Below are positions 21,031-34,339 of a DNA stretch of 64,000 nucleotides, in pieces. Position 1 is the first letter of the stretch. Each line of letters begins with the position of its first letter. The notes below the pieces were generated by a model that saw nothing but the letters and a program-made list of their open reading frames with translations, did no database searches and was not told the DNA's origin. A program made the position numbers and the translations under genes. The stretch lies in the NCBI GenBank assembly GCA_032209605.1, contig JASFXZ010000002.1:57042431-57106430 (forward strand). The letters are read 5' to 3'. The stretch comes from Mactromeris polynyma (taxonomy: Eukaryota; Mollusca; Bivalvia; Venerida; Mactridae).

Positions 21031-23574
21031 TGATTTGTCTTATTTTAAATGAACAGTGAACTTACAGATCATTCTTAAATTATCTGTCAGAAAATTCTTT
21101 CTAAATATGGTAAATCATATTCCCTAGCGTTCCTTTCATTGTCGCAATTAAAGAATTTGATAATAATTATGGTATGAAGGTATGATTTCACTATAAAATA
21201 TAATGAATATTACTTTTTAAGATATTACTAAGGAAAACGTTCTTTATGGGAATTATAAATTTTGAATAAAGTATGGATGCAAACTCTTACCTGTTTCTTT
21301 TTCGTTGGATCTGGTCTTAAATTATTTAGTGACTGTGTTTTCATAGCTTTTACATTTCCTGAAAGTAAATTCAAATTATGTTTAGGTGAATGCAAACTAT
21401 TATTACATTTGCCTTGTGACGTATCGTCGATACCCAGGATGCAATTCTTGAAAACAAATGAAAACATGGCGTATATGTCCGTTATGCAGTTACCGCCAAT
21501 ATTTGGTAAACTATTAATCAAAGACGCAAACATTTGATCAAATACATATACATGTATACCTTACATATACTATACTATGTATATCTGAAACTATAATGTC
21601 ACTCATGCAATGAGTTAAAAGAGATTATGAGTACACATAACACTAATACACCCACGTCTCTACATACATTTATATAATTGTTCAATATTCCTCAGATGCA
21701 TACAAATGTTTAAATAAGCAATATGTTCTAAGCTTATTAAAACATTTCAGACAGGGAACAATACCTGTATTTAATTAATCATATCCAAACCTGACATTTA
21801 AACTAGTTTTCTCGTATTCTAGCATTGAAGTCTGCACATTTTGTCATACTGTCACAATCGTACGTTGTTATTATTGTTAAAAGTATTACAAGTGGAAATA
21901 AGTAATTAACAACAATACATAGAACATCTTATATAGTTTTATTTGAATGGGTGTTAAGGCCACAGATCATATAAATTGGTACACATTGTTCATATAAAAG
22001 TGTATGATAGAAACATCGATTGTCGGTTACTATGAATTGCACACAAAATTGTTAATGTATGATAGAGAACAAAAGATTGCCCTGAGACCAGATGCGCACT
22101 TCGTTCCCTTTGAATTTCAGTTGCAAAAAGGCTGGTGGCGAATACTAAACCGCCAACCCCAAATATACTGTCTTATGTAACAACTGTAAAAGAAAAACCA
22201 AGACGTGTATTCACACCGACACCGACTAAATAATTTGTCTATAGTAAAACACAGTTCCATTCACAAATTCTTTAGCTAACAACCATGTCTTTGTACCATG
22301 TGGCGAACTATGAAAAACACTTGGTGAGCCGTGACGTAATGTCGAGACAAACATGGTCTTTATCTGAAAAATATTCCAAAACACAGCAGCAAAAAGGAAA
22401 GAAAAAACAAACAAAACAGTATAACTCAGAACTATTTAAATGCAGGGAGTGGAGGGTGGGAGAACAAAAATATCCTGCCAACTCCACAAACAGTAACTTT
22501 GTAGATCGTTTCTTTGACGTCCAACATACAAGCTCGAGACAAAATGTCGGAAAGGAAAGGGGTTAGTTAAAACCCGGACCGCCGTCTTGCAACGTACACG
22601 ACTTATTCCCCTTGTAAACCGTTCAAGCTTGAAGCGCTTAAACAACAATATTTGAAAACATCGACATATGTTTATATAGCCATTTGCATGTTCTATCATA
22701 AAATGACAAAACAGGGTATAGTTTGCACTTAATCACTTCTTTACTCTTGATCTTCTATAAATATGAATGTTTATATTACCTGAATATTCAATTGCATATT
22801 TAGCAGATAAATATGTCGAGGAAATTTGATTTCAATTCTATTTTAAATTATTTTCAGAATTTACTCAAAACCGGGTATACATCTGTATCTTTCCATTAAT
22901 AAATCAATGAAGAAGTTGAGCCGAAAATGCCTCTTACAAAACCTCGTGCTACACGGTGGCGTAAACGCGGGAATTTCCGGTCAGATGGGATTCAAGAAAT
23001 ATGAATTTTGTATAGATCTCAGATTCACGAAATGAAAAATATATACAATTCGCTTCAATATCGTATCTTCAACGTAAAAGGGCGAAGCTCGATTTTTGTG
23101 CAAAACTTATCGTTTATGACTTTTTATAATTATAACCAGTTATTTATTGTCATATCATTGCTTTGCTCAGTATTTGAAATGATATTATTCAATCCTGAAA
23201 ATTTCAGTACCAGGCATTAGTATAGTCAACGACGTAAACGGTAGAAAAAATCAACAATAAAACTAAAATATAAAGTCCTACATGAATGATTATTTTTATG
23301 TTTTCATGGATGCTAGGTTCATATTTCAGAACACAGTAGATCTATAGAGCGTAGAAAAAGGCGTGAATCAACCATGACTTAGTGTTGGTATATTATATGA
23401 TATATTGTATGCATGTATACGGGCCCGTAGCTTGAGGCAAAATTAAACCGAGGCAATGAAGGCGGGTCTGGGAGTGTCCTCCCCCAGGGGAATGCGTACA
23501 GAAGGGTTCATCTGCGTTTTCTGGTTATTTAATGTACCAGTGAAGTGATTTATCAATTGCAATTTTGTTTTATT
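21031..23574. other. No gene recognised
   Basis: About 2.5 kb, AT-rich. Open frames near 21.2-21.5 and 22.3-22.7 kb exist on both strands but show no domain and no splice-supported continuation. No TIRs identified. Confidence 0.4.
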
Positions 23575-23928
23575 TTAATAATATGAATCGAAAGCAATGG
23601 CAAATTTTGATGTTCCGGAGCGTCCCACAGCTGAAAAATGTCCAAGTAGTCGATTGGCATGTTTTTGTGTGCAAACCAAACAAAGTGCCAAGCCATTAAG
23701 ACTATCGTCCTCCTCGATTGCTTTGCACATTTTAACAAAAGCAGCTGCCTCGGTGTGCCTCAGCACAGCTACGGACCTGGTATATACAACTTTTCTTCCT
23801 CCGTTTACTGAAGAGTTACATATAAAAAGTACTTTATTATTGAACCAGTAATACCCATGCCTATAAAGACGATAATTTTCTTTAATCATTGTTGCAGAAC
23901 GATGATTGTCAAACTCATTTATATACTT
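23575..23928 (-). pseudogene. Unidentified protein-like frame inside a dispersed repeat
   Basis: Open minus-strand frame (start at 23889) reading NYRLYRHGYYWFNNKVLF, then GGRKVVYTRSVAVL, HTEAAAFVKMCKAIEEDDSL and CLVCTQKHANRLLGHF. Composition is protein-like (Trp, Cys and His spaced) but I cannot name a family. The part 23812-23928 recurs at 41641-41765 in opposite orientation with several changes that break the frame. So this is probably a fragment of a mobile element gene. Confidence 0.35.
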
Positions 23929-25131
23929 AACTTACACATAAAAGAGTCTATGCCTACACGATATTGGATGTATAGTTATATATAATAAAGTTGTAACATT
24001 TCGCTGTATAATTTAGCTTGTTACACGCAATATGGTGTTTTCATAACATTCACGTACCGCATGCTTGAAAAAGAAAACATATATTTCTAGAAGTTTTGAA
24101 AGTAAAACATGACAGGCCTATACAAATTGTCATTAGAGAATAAGAAATTATTAATTTCAATAAATTGTTAGCGGGTAGTTTTTCACCCTTCATGGGAATG
24201 TTACTGGTTGCAAACCGTGTTCGTGACAATCTCCAACTTAATTCGTTTGTATATATTAGTTCGAACAAGCTTGTGATAATTTCATCAGCTTTTACCAAGG
24301 TATCAGGTTCATTATTGGTAAGTTTATACCCTGTCTCTATAACTTCAGGACAAGGCAAAACTTTGACAGTCAAACTTTCATGGCAACAAACTCAATACCG
24401 AAAGAATGATACAATACAAACAATGTGTACAAACATATACCTTCAAAGTCTGATTTCCTAAAAATATCTAAAGAAATAACTATCTATGGGTAATAATATC
24501 TCCTTGATGTGACAAAATCACCCTTCAATAGAAACATTGATATTCTTTGCAATTACCCCACCCACTTTGAACATACGTGAATTCATTGTTTACGCAATAA
24601 AGCCAGTAAACATCGTGATTTTTTAGGAAATGGATTACACTTACACCTCAAGTTATAAAAATACCAATTGATTCATTGTACACGTGGTGACAGGTAAAGA
24701 TTGTAAGTATATGCTATAATTTTGCTATAATTTCCTGGAATTTTTAAAGCCTTTTTTTTTTAAAAACGCAGAAAACATGAAGTATTTTAAGATTTTTTAG
24801 TCCCCTGTGATATTCCATCAGCATTAATGAAGACAAAATCCCATAAACCTACTATTTTTAACAATTACACAGAAAATTTGTGTTTTTTTTCAAATATTTG
24901 GCGGCCATCTTGGCGTCCATCTTGGATTTCTCAAAACGTACCATGATGTCACGTGTCTACCCAATTTTTTTTGAAACTTCAAACATTCAGCTTTACATTG
25001 ATATAAAACTTATTCGTGGACGTTTTTTGCACACAGGACGTCCTCAGGGACTGGAGTATATTGAGTCTTGACAATTAGCGGGCTCGATATGAGCGCTTGG
25101 TAATATATTACATTACACATTTATATTATTA
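23929..25131. other. No gene recognised
   Basis: Non-coding, with poly-A/T runs. A GGCGGCCATCTTGGCGTCCA motif at 24900 resembles YY1-type sites, with no gene beside it. Confidence 0.35.
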
Positions 25132-25269
25132 GTTATACAGGTTGTTGACAGGGTATATGGGGGAATATAACCAGTTTGTGTGCCATATAACCCGAGGCGT
25201 TAGGCGAGGGTTATATGAATCACAGACTGGTTATATTCCCCCATATACCCTGTCAACAACCTGTATAAC
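25132..25269. repeat. Large palindrome, 49-bp arms with one mismatch
   Basis: 25132-25180 (starting GTTATACAGGTTGTTGACAG) is the reverse complement of 25221-25269 with a single difference. The 40-bp spacer contains a second stem, ATATAACCC / GGGTTATAT. It can extrude as a cruciform and directly abuts the MITE at 25270. Confidence 0.95.
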
Positions 25270-25897
25270 GAATTTATAATACTGCAATTCCATCTCTTCA
25301 ATCTAATTTAGTTAAACAAGCAATGTTTCGATGCCCATTTTTCTAGATCTAATAATTAGATACTGTATGTGTATTTTTGCTGTTTTTGGTTCATAAAATT
25401 GTTTAGAGTGTTTTAGTTTTGTAAAATATCAGTTATTAAAACGAATTCCTTTTAAAATATATCGGGAATTACTTGTTGAAGATCAAATTTCTTTTATTTC
25501 ACTCACACGTTATATTGCCTGAAAATCAATTGCATTACCCCGTAAGGTACCTCAATACACATGGTTAAGCGCGCGCTAGCACTCTAATTTTTATTTTTAA
25601 GCGTCTGATATCATGGACATTATCGAGCTGAATTTGGCTCAAACCTTAAAAAATCTATCGTTTTGAATATTAATACTAGCACTCGTGTAATATGTTCAAT
25701 ATTTATTGAATCATGTGTAAAGATCAATTGTCAATTTCTAGTAACTTGCGGATATCAAGAGATAACAGTTTTCGAGTCGAGTCGTCAGCGAAAATTGTCT
25801 CGGGGCGCATGAAGGGAAAAACGTCATATACCCTGTCAGCGCCGAGTATATAGAATCATATACGCGAGATGGATTTTTCTTTGCAGTATTATAAATG
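25270..25897. mobile_element. MITE B, copy 1
   Basis: Begins AATTTATAATACTGCAATTC and ends, in reverse complement, CATTTATAATACTGCAAAG, with TCCATCTC following on both sides. So it has short terminal inverted repeats. The part 25660-25897 aligns with 54645-54895 (shared TTTTGAATATTAATAC, ATATACGCGAG, TTTGCAGTATTAT). No coding content. Confidence 0.65.
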
Positions 25898-27169
25898 TTT
25901 ATATACATAGTTGAACATTTACATCCTCCTTTTCATCTTGAATTTTCTCGTGACATAATTATGATGTCCAGTGTTTGGAAAATATTTGCATGATGTAATT
26001 TTATCATATAATTTGATGTTTTATTCCATTCATACAATTCAGCTAGTGGATACTCTCATGAAAAGTACCTATATGTATTTCAGAAAAAGTTGGTATCTGT
26101 TCTTAAAACATTGCTAAAAGAGCTGGGCCCTTGGAAAATGTGAACATGATGTTCCGGAAGAAAAAGAGCAAAAAGCTTAGAAAACTATACCTGAAATGCA
26201 CTTGAAAAGCTAGAACAACAGGGCCCGTATTCAATATACATCTTAAGTTGAACATTTATCTTAAATCCTAAGATTTCCATTAAATTTAAGATTGTTCTTG
26301 CATTTCTTCCTTAGATTTCAAGAAAAATCTTAAGTGGTATTCACAAAGAATATTATCTTAAGATATTGTTTATTTTTCTCCTTAACTATAAGGTACCTCT
26401 TAGCAGTCTTAACTTTTATCTTAAATATAAGGAAAATGCTAGTATTTTCGATATCTACAATCTGCCGCTTGTATTTTGTTTAAAAGAAGTTCCAGCATAT
26501 ACAATGACTGTTATTTTATCGTTCTACGTATATTTCCATTGATGCCCTAGTATTACATTTGTCAGGGGCGACTATTCTTGCTCGATCTACCTGATAAACG
26601 CTTGTCATTATTTACGAAGCGGGGTTGGAAGATTGATTTTGTGACTAAAATGCTTATTTCATTGTAATAAATTAAATATTTCTCAATGAATGTGATTGAA
26701 ATGGTATGACATACATGTTTTGATCGGAATAGACTTTCACTGTTTGGAGACGATCATTCAACAACGACCAATGGATATCATATTTCCACGAAATTGTCTG
26801 GCATTACTGGGGGGGGGGAATACATTAATAAGTATATATTGTTATCTTATAAAGATATTGCTAAGCCTAATTTTAAACTGTTACGACATGAAATTGATGA
26901 CTTTATATATCAAGACAGATCAATTATGAACTCTTATAAACCATTAGAATTACTGTGACTGTAAGCAGCATTTCACATTTCTTTAATAATAGTCTGCATC
27001 ATTAACATCACCAGCTGAATGACATCCTCAATGATATTTGACTTACAATTAAGTATTAAATCCTCAATAAATTAGATCTTCAAGATCGTGAAAATTCAAG
27101 AAAATAATAAACTATTTAAGCAAGTTTTCATCCTTCTGAGCATAGAATACCACTCAATATACTGTTTCT

Positions 27170-27300
27170 TAAGCTGTGTAGTGGAGTGTGACGAAACGGT
27201 AGAGCACCTTGCGAGAGTTGGGGTGGGGTCGAACCCAACACTGGGTGCACATCCACCTGCATTTATATGAAGGTAGCAAAAGTGTAGTGACGTAAGTGGG
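27170..27300 (+). mobile_element. tRNA-derived SINE head 1
   Basis: Has an A-box-like GAAACGGTAGAGCACC and, at 27227-27236, a B-box-like GGTCGAACCC with suitable spacing. No acceptor stem pairs, so it is not a tRNA gene. Confidence 0.55.
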
Positions 27301-27304
27301 AGGA

Positions 27305-27440
27305 GAGCATCGGTGTGGGATGATACAGCCAACTGGTTACTACTGTTTGTAGAGCGTCATGCAGGGGTAGAGGGGGGTGGCGTGAGTTCGAACACCTCAT
27401 CAACCGCCACACCACTACAGTACTTTCATATTTCAGTTCG
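27305..27440 (+). mobile_element. tRNA-derived SINE head 2
   Basis: B-box-like GAGTTCGAACACC at 27383-27395 preceded by GTAGAGCGTC and a second GGGGTAGAGG. Lies in tandem after SINE head 1. Short and diverged. Confidence 0.4.
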
Positions 27441-27659
27441 AACCTCTTATGACCAGCCCCTGTTTATTCGCATCTTAGTCATCAGACATGAAATAGCAAA
27501 CATCCTCTTTAATAAATAGGCTTTTAGTGGGTAGGCATATCCGCCGACATATCTAACTGAATACTGTTCAGTGTTGTTTGCCTACTGACAACAGATGCAT
27601 AGGCGGTTATATTTTTGTTTCTCAACAGACGACTGAGAGACGACGTGAGATACGTCTAG

Positions 27660-27852
27660 TTTGACATCCCCAAGAAGAGCGTGTACTGATTTACTGTGCG
27701 CACGAACATTCTTATTCGTTAGATCGCAGTCATACATGTATACGGACACATTTTGATAAAACGATCGTAAGTATTTTCGTAAGAAAATTCTTACGAACAT
27801 TTCGTATCGTACGAACGCTCGTTCGTACGAATATTGATAAAACGGGTCCAAC
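27660..27852 (-). mobile_element. Single terminus of another CTTAAG/CGTACGAA-rich DNA element
   Basis: In reverse complement it begins GGACCCGTTTTATCAATATT and continues with repeated TCGTACGAA and TTCTTACGAA words, typical of subterminal repeats. The matching second end was not found nearby. Confidence 0.45.
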
Positions 27853-28697
27853 TCAATACCAAAATTGAATGTTGATATGCGTGTCACAGGCACACTCATG
27901 ACCAACTTTCTGGCTCATCGCAAGATTCCCCAGATCTGATAGATATTGGCTCCATGCTATAACCGATTATATATACGCCACTTTAACGTCTCATAATCAT
28001 TATCATTCGTGACTTAATTAGCCAGCATGATGAAATTGCCAAGGGCTGTAGCATTTATCTTGATGTATCAGTATGTATGTATTTGTGTATATTTTGCTTT
28101 CGAATATTACATGTATCATAATATATTTGCAAACAAAACTGTATCTGTTTTCTTCAGTATACGTTTTAATCAATAATGTATATTGACATTTTAGTACTCA
28201 GTACATGTAATAACGCACGATATGGGATCTTTATATTTTCATTGACTGACTTTTAGGATACAAGAAATTAACAACATGATATTATGACTGATAAATAAAA
28301 GTATTTGGAAGTAATGACAAGTTATCTTTACACCTTTGATGTAAGTCAATTACTTAACACAAATGTGTGAAAATACACATGGATGACAAACAGTTGGTTG
28401 AAATGTATCACATTTCACACCTTGTATTGAGACATAATTTTTCAATAGAAAAATAATGAAATTGGTAAATGTAAATAAAATATTATATTATGTTATATTG
28501 GAATGTTAAGTACTAATACTACAATTCACATACTATTATACATATCTTTCACATAAAATATAATCAAGAAGTTTAAGTTAAAGTCATGAAGAATAGGAAT
28601 TGTAATACATTTTTTTCACAAATAAATTACCATACATTAAAGTGCTATCGTCATGTTGGGGGAAAATAAAATTAGTCTTTAAGCAAACAACATTATA

Positions 28698-28760
28698 TGA
28701 ACAGAACAGAACAGACATTTTATTAATACTTGTACAATGTAAATCGTCCACAACACATAC
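28698..28760 (-). mobile_element. LINE 3' tail, minus strand
   Basis: GAACAGAACAGAACAGACAT followed by TTTATTAATAC. In reverse complement this is an AATAAAA signal followed by a (CTGTT)n tail, the same architecture as the other LINE 3' ends here. The upstream body was not recognised. Confidence 0.5.
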
Positions 28761-30585
28761 ATGTTTATATACATTTTGTCAACGTGAAAGTTACTTACTA
28801 AGTGTTATCGAACAACAATAAAAATACATCGGAATAAGTCATATATTACACAATTTAGTTTGAAATAAATCGTCGGAGGTTGAACTAAGCATTTATCTTT
28901 CAACAGTTAATAAAGTATTCAGTATTATATGAGATGTTAATCCAATTATGACAACGAAGATGTTCAATTGCCTGTAAAAACAAATATCATCTATATAGTA
29001 ATAAGTGACATGTACTTAAAACCGCATAACATTAAATGTTCGTAGCTTTAAATTCGACACGCTAGATGCATATAGGAGGTGATATTTCAAATCTAATTTA
29101 TATGTGTATATACTTATGTGCTTAATCGACCTCATGGTTATTATTGTACCGTAAAATGTTGCTTAATATGGGCGCTTTCCCACACCTTACACTATTTGTC
29201 GGCATATCAACAACAATTTAAAATTTTACGATCTGTTCATGTCTAGCTGTTCTTTGTTACATAGTTATATGATTACGTTCATGTAATAAAATTCACCAGA
29301 CCAATGCTTAACAACTTTAAAGATTAAAATCTGATACAATTTTATGCATTTCATATAATACATATGTACTGCATAACCATCAACAAATTGCTTACTTTTT
29401 GAAGAACGCACCGTCATAATGCATTTTAGATTTGTTTACGATAAACAACTGAATGTTGCAACTGTCATAAATTCTTGATCGCTTCAGTGAAATTTTTGAT
29501 TATAGTATATACATTTTAAAGTATTAGTGTTTATTCATGAGAATGCAAAATTTCAAATCAGCTGAAAATTCGGCAAGGGGTCCAGGGGGGCCGCTGAAGC
29601 TACTGGCTTTAAGCATCTAAGACGGTTTAAATTGTCTCAAAAACGGCCCTTGCGAGCCTCAAATCAATCCCCGGAAAATTCTCATGCCTGATTATTACAC
29701 GAGTACAGTAGAGCCACTCGTAACAAGTCTCTTAAGTCATGTATGTCATGTTTTATATTGTTGTTGTTTTATCTATAAACTAGAGACAAGTGCTAATCAG
29801 TTCATCTAATGTCTGACAGCGATGTAATCGATTTTTACAAAATGTTATTTCACAATCTTTCTGAAAAACGGAATATGTATTGCAGAAACATTAATTTTTT
29901 CAAAACCGTTTGCACAAGTTTGATATTTCAATCCGTTGTTGAGATATTAACGATTTCCAACATTTCCCATGTATTTTCCCCATTACCCACGTTATCGACG
30001 ATGAAACAGTAATAATAGGACATGATTGTTGGGAGTAGAATATAGATGTGTTGAAACAACAGTAGCTTACAGAAATCATTGGTCCATGCAGCAGTAGAAA
30101 TTTAGAACACGACTAAGATTTTTTTTACTTAAGAAAATCTTAGGAAAGAAATATCTTAAGTAATATATTGAATATAAATTAAAGATAAAATATTTTTTAT
30201 CCTTGCGTAAGGAAAAAATATGTCTTAAGGAAAAACTTAAGAAATATCTTAAGATGTATATTGAATACGGGCCCAGATTACGGACAAACGATTGTTTAGA
30301 ACCTTCCCATAGTATGTCATATGCCAGTAAGTATCCTAAGTATAAGAAAACTTCAAAAAATATATCAAAAGATTATTCTGCTGTAAAATAACATTTAAAA
30401 GTTTGTCTATAGTTGGTTGAATAGTGTGTTTGTTATGTGTAATTTTTTTCTCATTTGCAAATATTGGAGCCAATAATGAATTAAATTTCATATTGTGAGA
30501 GTCAGTTTGACAGCCTTCATCAGGAATACTATTATTAAACAACAGTAATGATGTAATGTAGTAGCTATTTCTGTTGAACTATATA

Positions 30586-30752
30586 TAGTAAAACCTCAAT
30601 TATAATACCACATTGGGACCCTTGAACATTGGTCTTCTTCTTGAGGTGGTATTGAAATGGAAGTCAAATAAAGACTAAACAATGAAAATGGACTTGCAAA
30701 TGGTTTTCTTAATTTTGAGGTGGTCTTACCTTACTACTGAGAGGTTTTACTG
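30586..30752. mobile_element. 167-bp TA-flanked MITE
   Basis: Ends TAGTAAAACCTCAAT at left and, in reverse complement, CAGTAAAACCTCTCAG at right, with TA on both outer sides. The CAGT-start and TA duplication fit pogo/Tc1-mariner-derived MITEs. Confidence 0.8.
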
Positions 30753-32041
30753 TATATGGTTTACGCTATTTACGATTTTTTTTAAAAGACAAAAATGCAC
30801 ATTTTTCTGTTCCAGGCTGTGAAGAGAAACCAGAGAAGCGGCTGAACGATTTGTGATTGTATTTTCCAAGATCTAGAGAAAGATGATTAACAACATTGTC
30901 CTGACTACCGAAGTACATTGTGATATTGACCTACATCAGTTTTTGTTAGTCCAAAACAATGTTAAATACAAGCCCAAAACGTTCTCGGGAGTTCAATGGA
31001 AATGTTAGAAGATTGGCGGACATTTTCTGTTATTACCTAATGGAAAAGTGATCGTCAACGGGAAGTTCAAGTCTGTCAAAGAAGTCTAACGACGCGTGAG
31101 ATGGGATGTCCAGTTGAGACGCATAGATGTATTAACCATATCCGCCTCGTCCAATATTCACTCATAGATTTTGCATTTAAATATGTTTTCGGATGAAATT
31201 AGGCAAATGCACGTTTTCCTGGTGATATCTATATCTCGCACTATAATACTAAGGAGGTATTCCAAATCCATCCCTGCGTTCCATTTTAAAAAGTAGGCCC
31301 CTTTAAAAGATAACTGTAATCGTTTTGACTTGATTTATAATTTACATTAATTGAATCGGTTGGAATAGTAATTATAAATTAGTGTTTAACATTGAACAGC
31401 TCTCTTTATTTCACCGATTTCAACTATAGCCGCGACAAGTTGTTCAATGTTCCGATTGATTGACTTGAGATTGTTATCAAGCAAGGACTGAATAAGAGCA
31501 GGTGAATGTTGACAAATTGCACTGGACCGTAAAAGGTTTAATTTTATGTACGATCTTGTAGTAAGACACTCTTTGTGCGGTTGCCTAAGGGTTAAAATAT
31601 TGTGACAATTTTGTAGATGGTGTTGGTTTTGTTGTTTAAAGTATTCCTATAAAGTTATTGACGTGTAGTCCTTCGAACCAAAAACTTATTAATCTTTCCA
31701 TATAAACTTATTCCCTTGTTATGTATGTACTCGCAATCCTTCCAGCAAAAAACTAATTTTAATACAACGTACTTGAGAGTTACCAGGAATTTAATTAAAC
31801 ATGTTGCCAAAATAGTCGTCTGCTACTTGGCGGTTTTATTGGAAAAAATGAATTTTAAACAATACACATGCCGGTTTAAAAATGTCGGGCAAAATATCGT
31901 CTTCTAGGAATCCGTAACCGATTTTTAAGTGGTTGGTTTAAAAAAAGTGATCTGATGCGTCAAAAGCGTGGGTTTAGGCTGATGCAATACTTACATGGTA
32001 TTTATGAAATACTGAGACTAAAAAAGATACAAAATGGAAGC
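30753..32041. other. No gene recognised
   Basis: Non-coding, AT-rich. A possible short exon-like segment follows TTCTGTTCCAG near 30.81 kb but could not be supported. Confidence 0.35.
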
Positions 32042-32061
32042 CGCGCATGCGCAGTTATTGG
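32042..32061 (+). promoter_or_regulatory. NRF1-type site followed by an inverted CCAAT box
   Basis: CGCGCATGCGCA fits the NRF1 consensus YGCGCAYGCGCR exactly; ATTGG follows 3 bases later. It lies just upstream of the decayed gypsy gag region, so it may be part of that element. Confidence 0.3.
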
Positions 32062-32079
32062 TGCAAAAAAGGTCCCTAT

Positions 32080-33990
32080 ACTACTTGTAACTTTCATAAA
32101 GTTGACGAAAGCATTAGAGATAAAGTGATAGAAAATGTTTCTTTCAAAGAATAAGGAGGAAGCAAATTGAGAAAGAAGATGTGTCATTGGATGAGTTACG
32201 TCCAATAAGGCCAAGCATTAGACTCGTCAGAAAGTAGAGCTAGTTCTATGCAAATTGGCTACGGTGAAAGACAAGTTGTGAACATAATTGGTTTAAAACA
32301 TTCTATAAACAGTCAACAGGCAAAACTACTCAAAGGACGAAATTCAGATAACAAAAGGTGTTACGCATACGGTTTTTGAGGACATTTTAAATCTGAAAAA
32401 TGCCCGGCGAAAGGGAAGAAATTTAGAAAGTGCAAACGAAGGGAGATTTCGGAAAGTGTTGTAAGTCTTAAGTACCATGGGATACGAACAATAAGCCAAA
32501 GTACAAATTTAAAAGTGTGAAAAAGTGAGAAGATGAATAAGAGGATAATAATGCGTTTACTGTAATGAGACGGATGAAGATCTTCAAATTGACATTGGGA
32601 ATATTATTGTTTCAGTGATAGTTGATTCGGATGCATCTGTGAACATAATGAATAGGAAAATGAGTGAACACATGAAGACAAAGAAGACAAATAAAACAAT
32701 TATACATATGGACATAAAAGACTGACTCCTGTCGGGAGTTTCATTGCGTTGGTGAAAGCACAGAACAGATGTGTGAAAGCTGAATTAATTGTGGTTAATG
32801 ATAAGGAGATAGTGCTGTTGGTAAGGACACTCTTGAGAGACAAGCTTTTTTACGGATGGGCTAACCAACTACGTTAAATAATGGTGTTCATGAAAATTCC
32901 CGCAAAGAAGAAATGAACAGAAAAAGTGTTGGACAAATTAGAAAAATAAACTTAATGGACATGAGGAACTTGTCATAATTGAAATAGTGAATAGTCCTAG
33001 CAAATGGGTTTATCCTGTTGTGGTTGTGCCCAAGAAGGACACTATCAGTTGTATGTACATATGAGGAGAGCCAACGAAGCTGTTACTAGAGAAAGATGTC
33101 CAATTCCAACAATTGAGAAAGTTTTACAGGATTTGAATAAATCGACGCTTTTCTCAAAACTGGACATAAACATGGCCTGTCATCATATTGAAATATGAAA
33201 ATGCTTTAAGACTAATAATGTAACGTTAAGGTATAGACGACTCATTGAAATATTGGACGCTTTACTGCTGCGATTGCATGATACAGCGCTGACATTAAAC
33301 ATGGAGAAGTGTCCAGTCAATATGTCGCCTAGTGACTTTATGGGTCATGTGTTATCAAAACATTGAACTGGCGCAGCAGAGAAAAAAGTTAATGCAGTTG
33401 TGAATTTCAGAGAACCAAAGAATGTATCAGAAGTTTCTTGGGACTTGTCAATTGAAGTGCTAGATTCATTCCGAACATTGCTTCTGTAGCTGAACCAATG
33501 AGAACATTAATAAGTTCCCTTTACATTGGGTAATGATCAACAAGAGAGACTAGCTGAACTAAAGAAACAGAATGTAGGATATATGGACAAAAAAAGCAAA
33601 GCACAAATAATATGTTATGCGGGACCAGTAGGAATACGTCGTGTTCTTGTGAAGGAAAATTCGAAACGGGATTCTGGAGATAATCGGTTTGCTAGTCGCA
33701 CACTGTCGACAATTGAACGCAAGTAGTCACAAACTGAAAAAGAAGCTATTTCTTTTGTATGGGCCTGCTGTGAGACGTTACATATGTATCGTATGGGGAC
33801 TAAGTTTGAACTACTGACTGATCACACACCTCTTTAATTTGTGTTTTCATCCAAGTCCAAACCCTGCGCAAGAGTAGAACGTTGGATGTTAAGATTGCAA
33901 CCTTATACGTACTAAGTGAACCATATCCATATATACAAATATTTCTGACGCGTTATCAAATAATAACAGTGGATGTTTTGTTTCAGAATA
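32080..33990 (+). mobile_element. Ty3/gypsy retrotransposon remnant 2
   Basis: Heavily mutated. Gag: LDSSESRASSMQIGYGERQ, then a CCHC-like knuckle near 32.36-32.46 kb with Cys lost to mutation. A protease-like VDSDASVNIM near 32.62 kb. Reverse transcriptase: KWVYPVVVVPKKD at 33.0 kb, RRANEAVTRERCPIPTIEKV, and STLFSKLDINMACHHIEI at 33.06-33.2 kb. RNase H: ISFVWACCETLHMYRMGTKF and LLTDHTPL at 33.74-33.84 kb. Stops and shifts every 50-100 codons, integrase missing, no LTRs recognised. Different from the 14-15.8 kb remnant, and in the opposite orientation. Confidence 0.85.
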
Positions 33991-34339
33991 TGTGATCTGA
34001 GATGGCATCCACGTTGACAAAATTAGGAGAATGCTATATTATTACAAATTACAGTTATAGATAGTTGGGCAGCAATGATAATAGCGCAACGTTATGTTGC
34101 GCGCAATGAATTACTTGCATTATCTTTGTTTATATTGTATTACTAGTAATCAGTGCAGTTGAGTTGTTTGTTTTCATCGTTTTTGTGATATACCTGTTAA
34201 GAACATTATTATGTACCCTTTCATTTCAGACTTGATTTTAATAGAGGCGATTGTGTGTGTGTCAGTTTCCCATTGTACAGCCAAAAAACAGTGTGCAGAA
34301 AGTAATCAAACATAGAGGAATGATACCAGCTTTTATTGT

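Larger units (their letters stand above)
26222..30273. mobile_element. Harbinger-like non-autonomous element 1, 4.05 kb, CAG target duplication
   Basis: The termini are inverted copies of GGCCCGTATTCAATATACAT. Inside each end is a 150-200-bp zone crowded with CTTAAG words. It is flanked on both sides by CAG (26219-26221 and 30274-30276). No transposase frame is visible; the interior carries SINE-like pieces (27.17-27.44 kb), a foreign repeat end at 27.85 kb and a LINE 3' tail near 28.7 kb. The 3-bp CWG-type duplication is known from some Harbinger elements; classification is inferred from that and from the terminus style only. Confidence 0.8.

Noticed and set aside
27176..27250. Possible tRNA gene
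   Set aside because: Pol III A and B box-like words are there but the acceptor and anticodon stems do not pair; a SINE head explains it.
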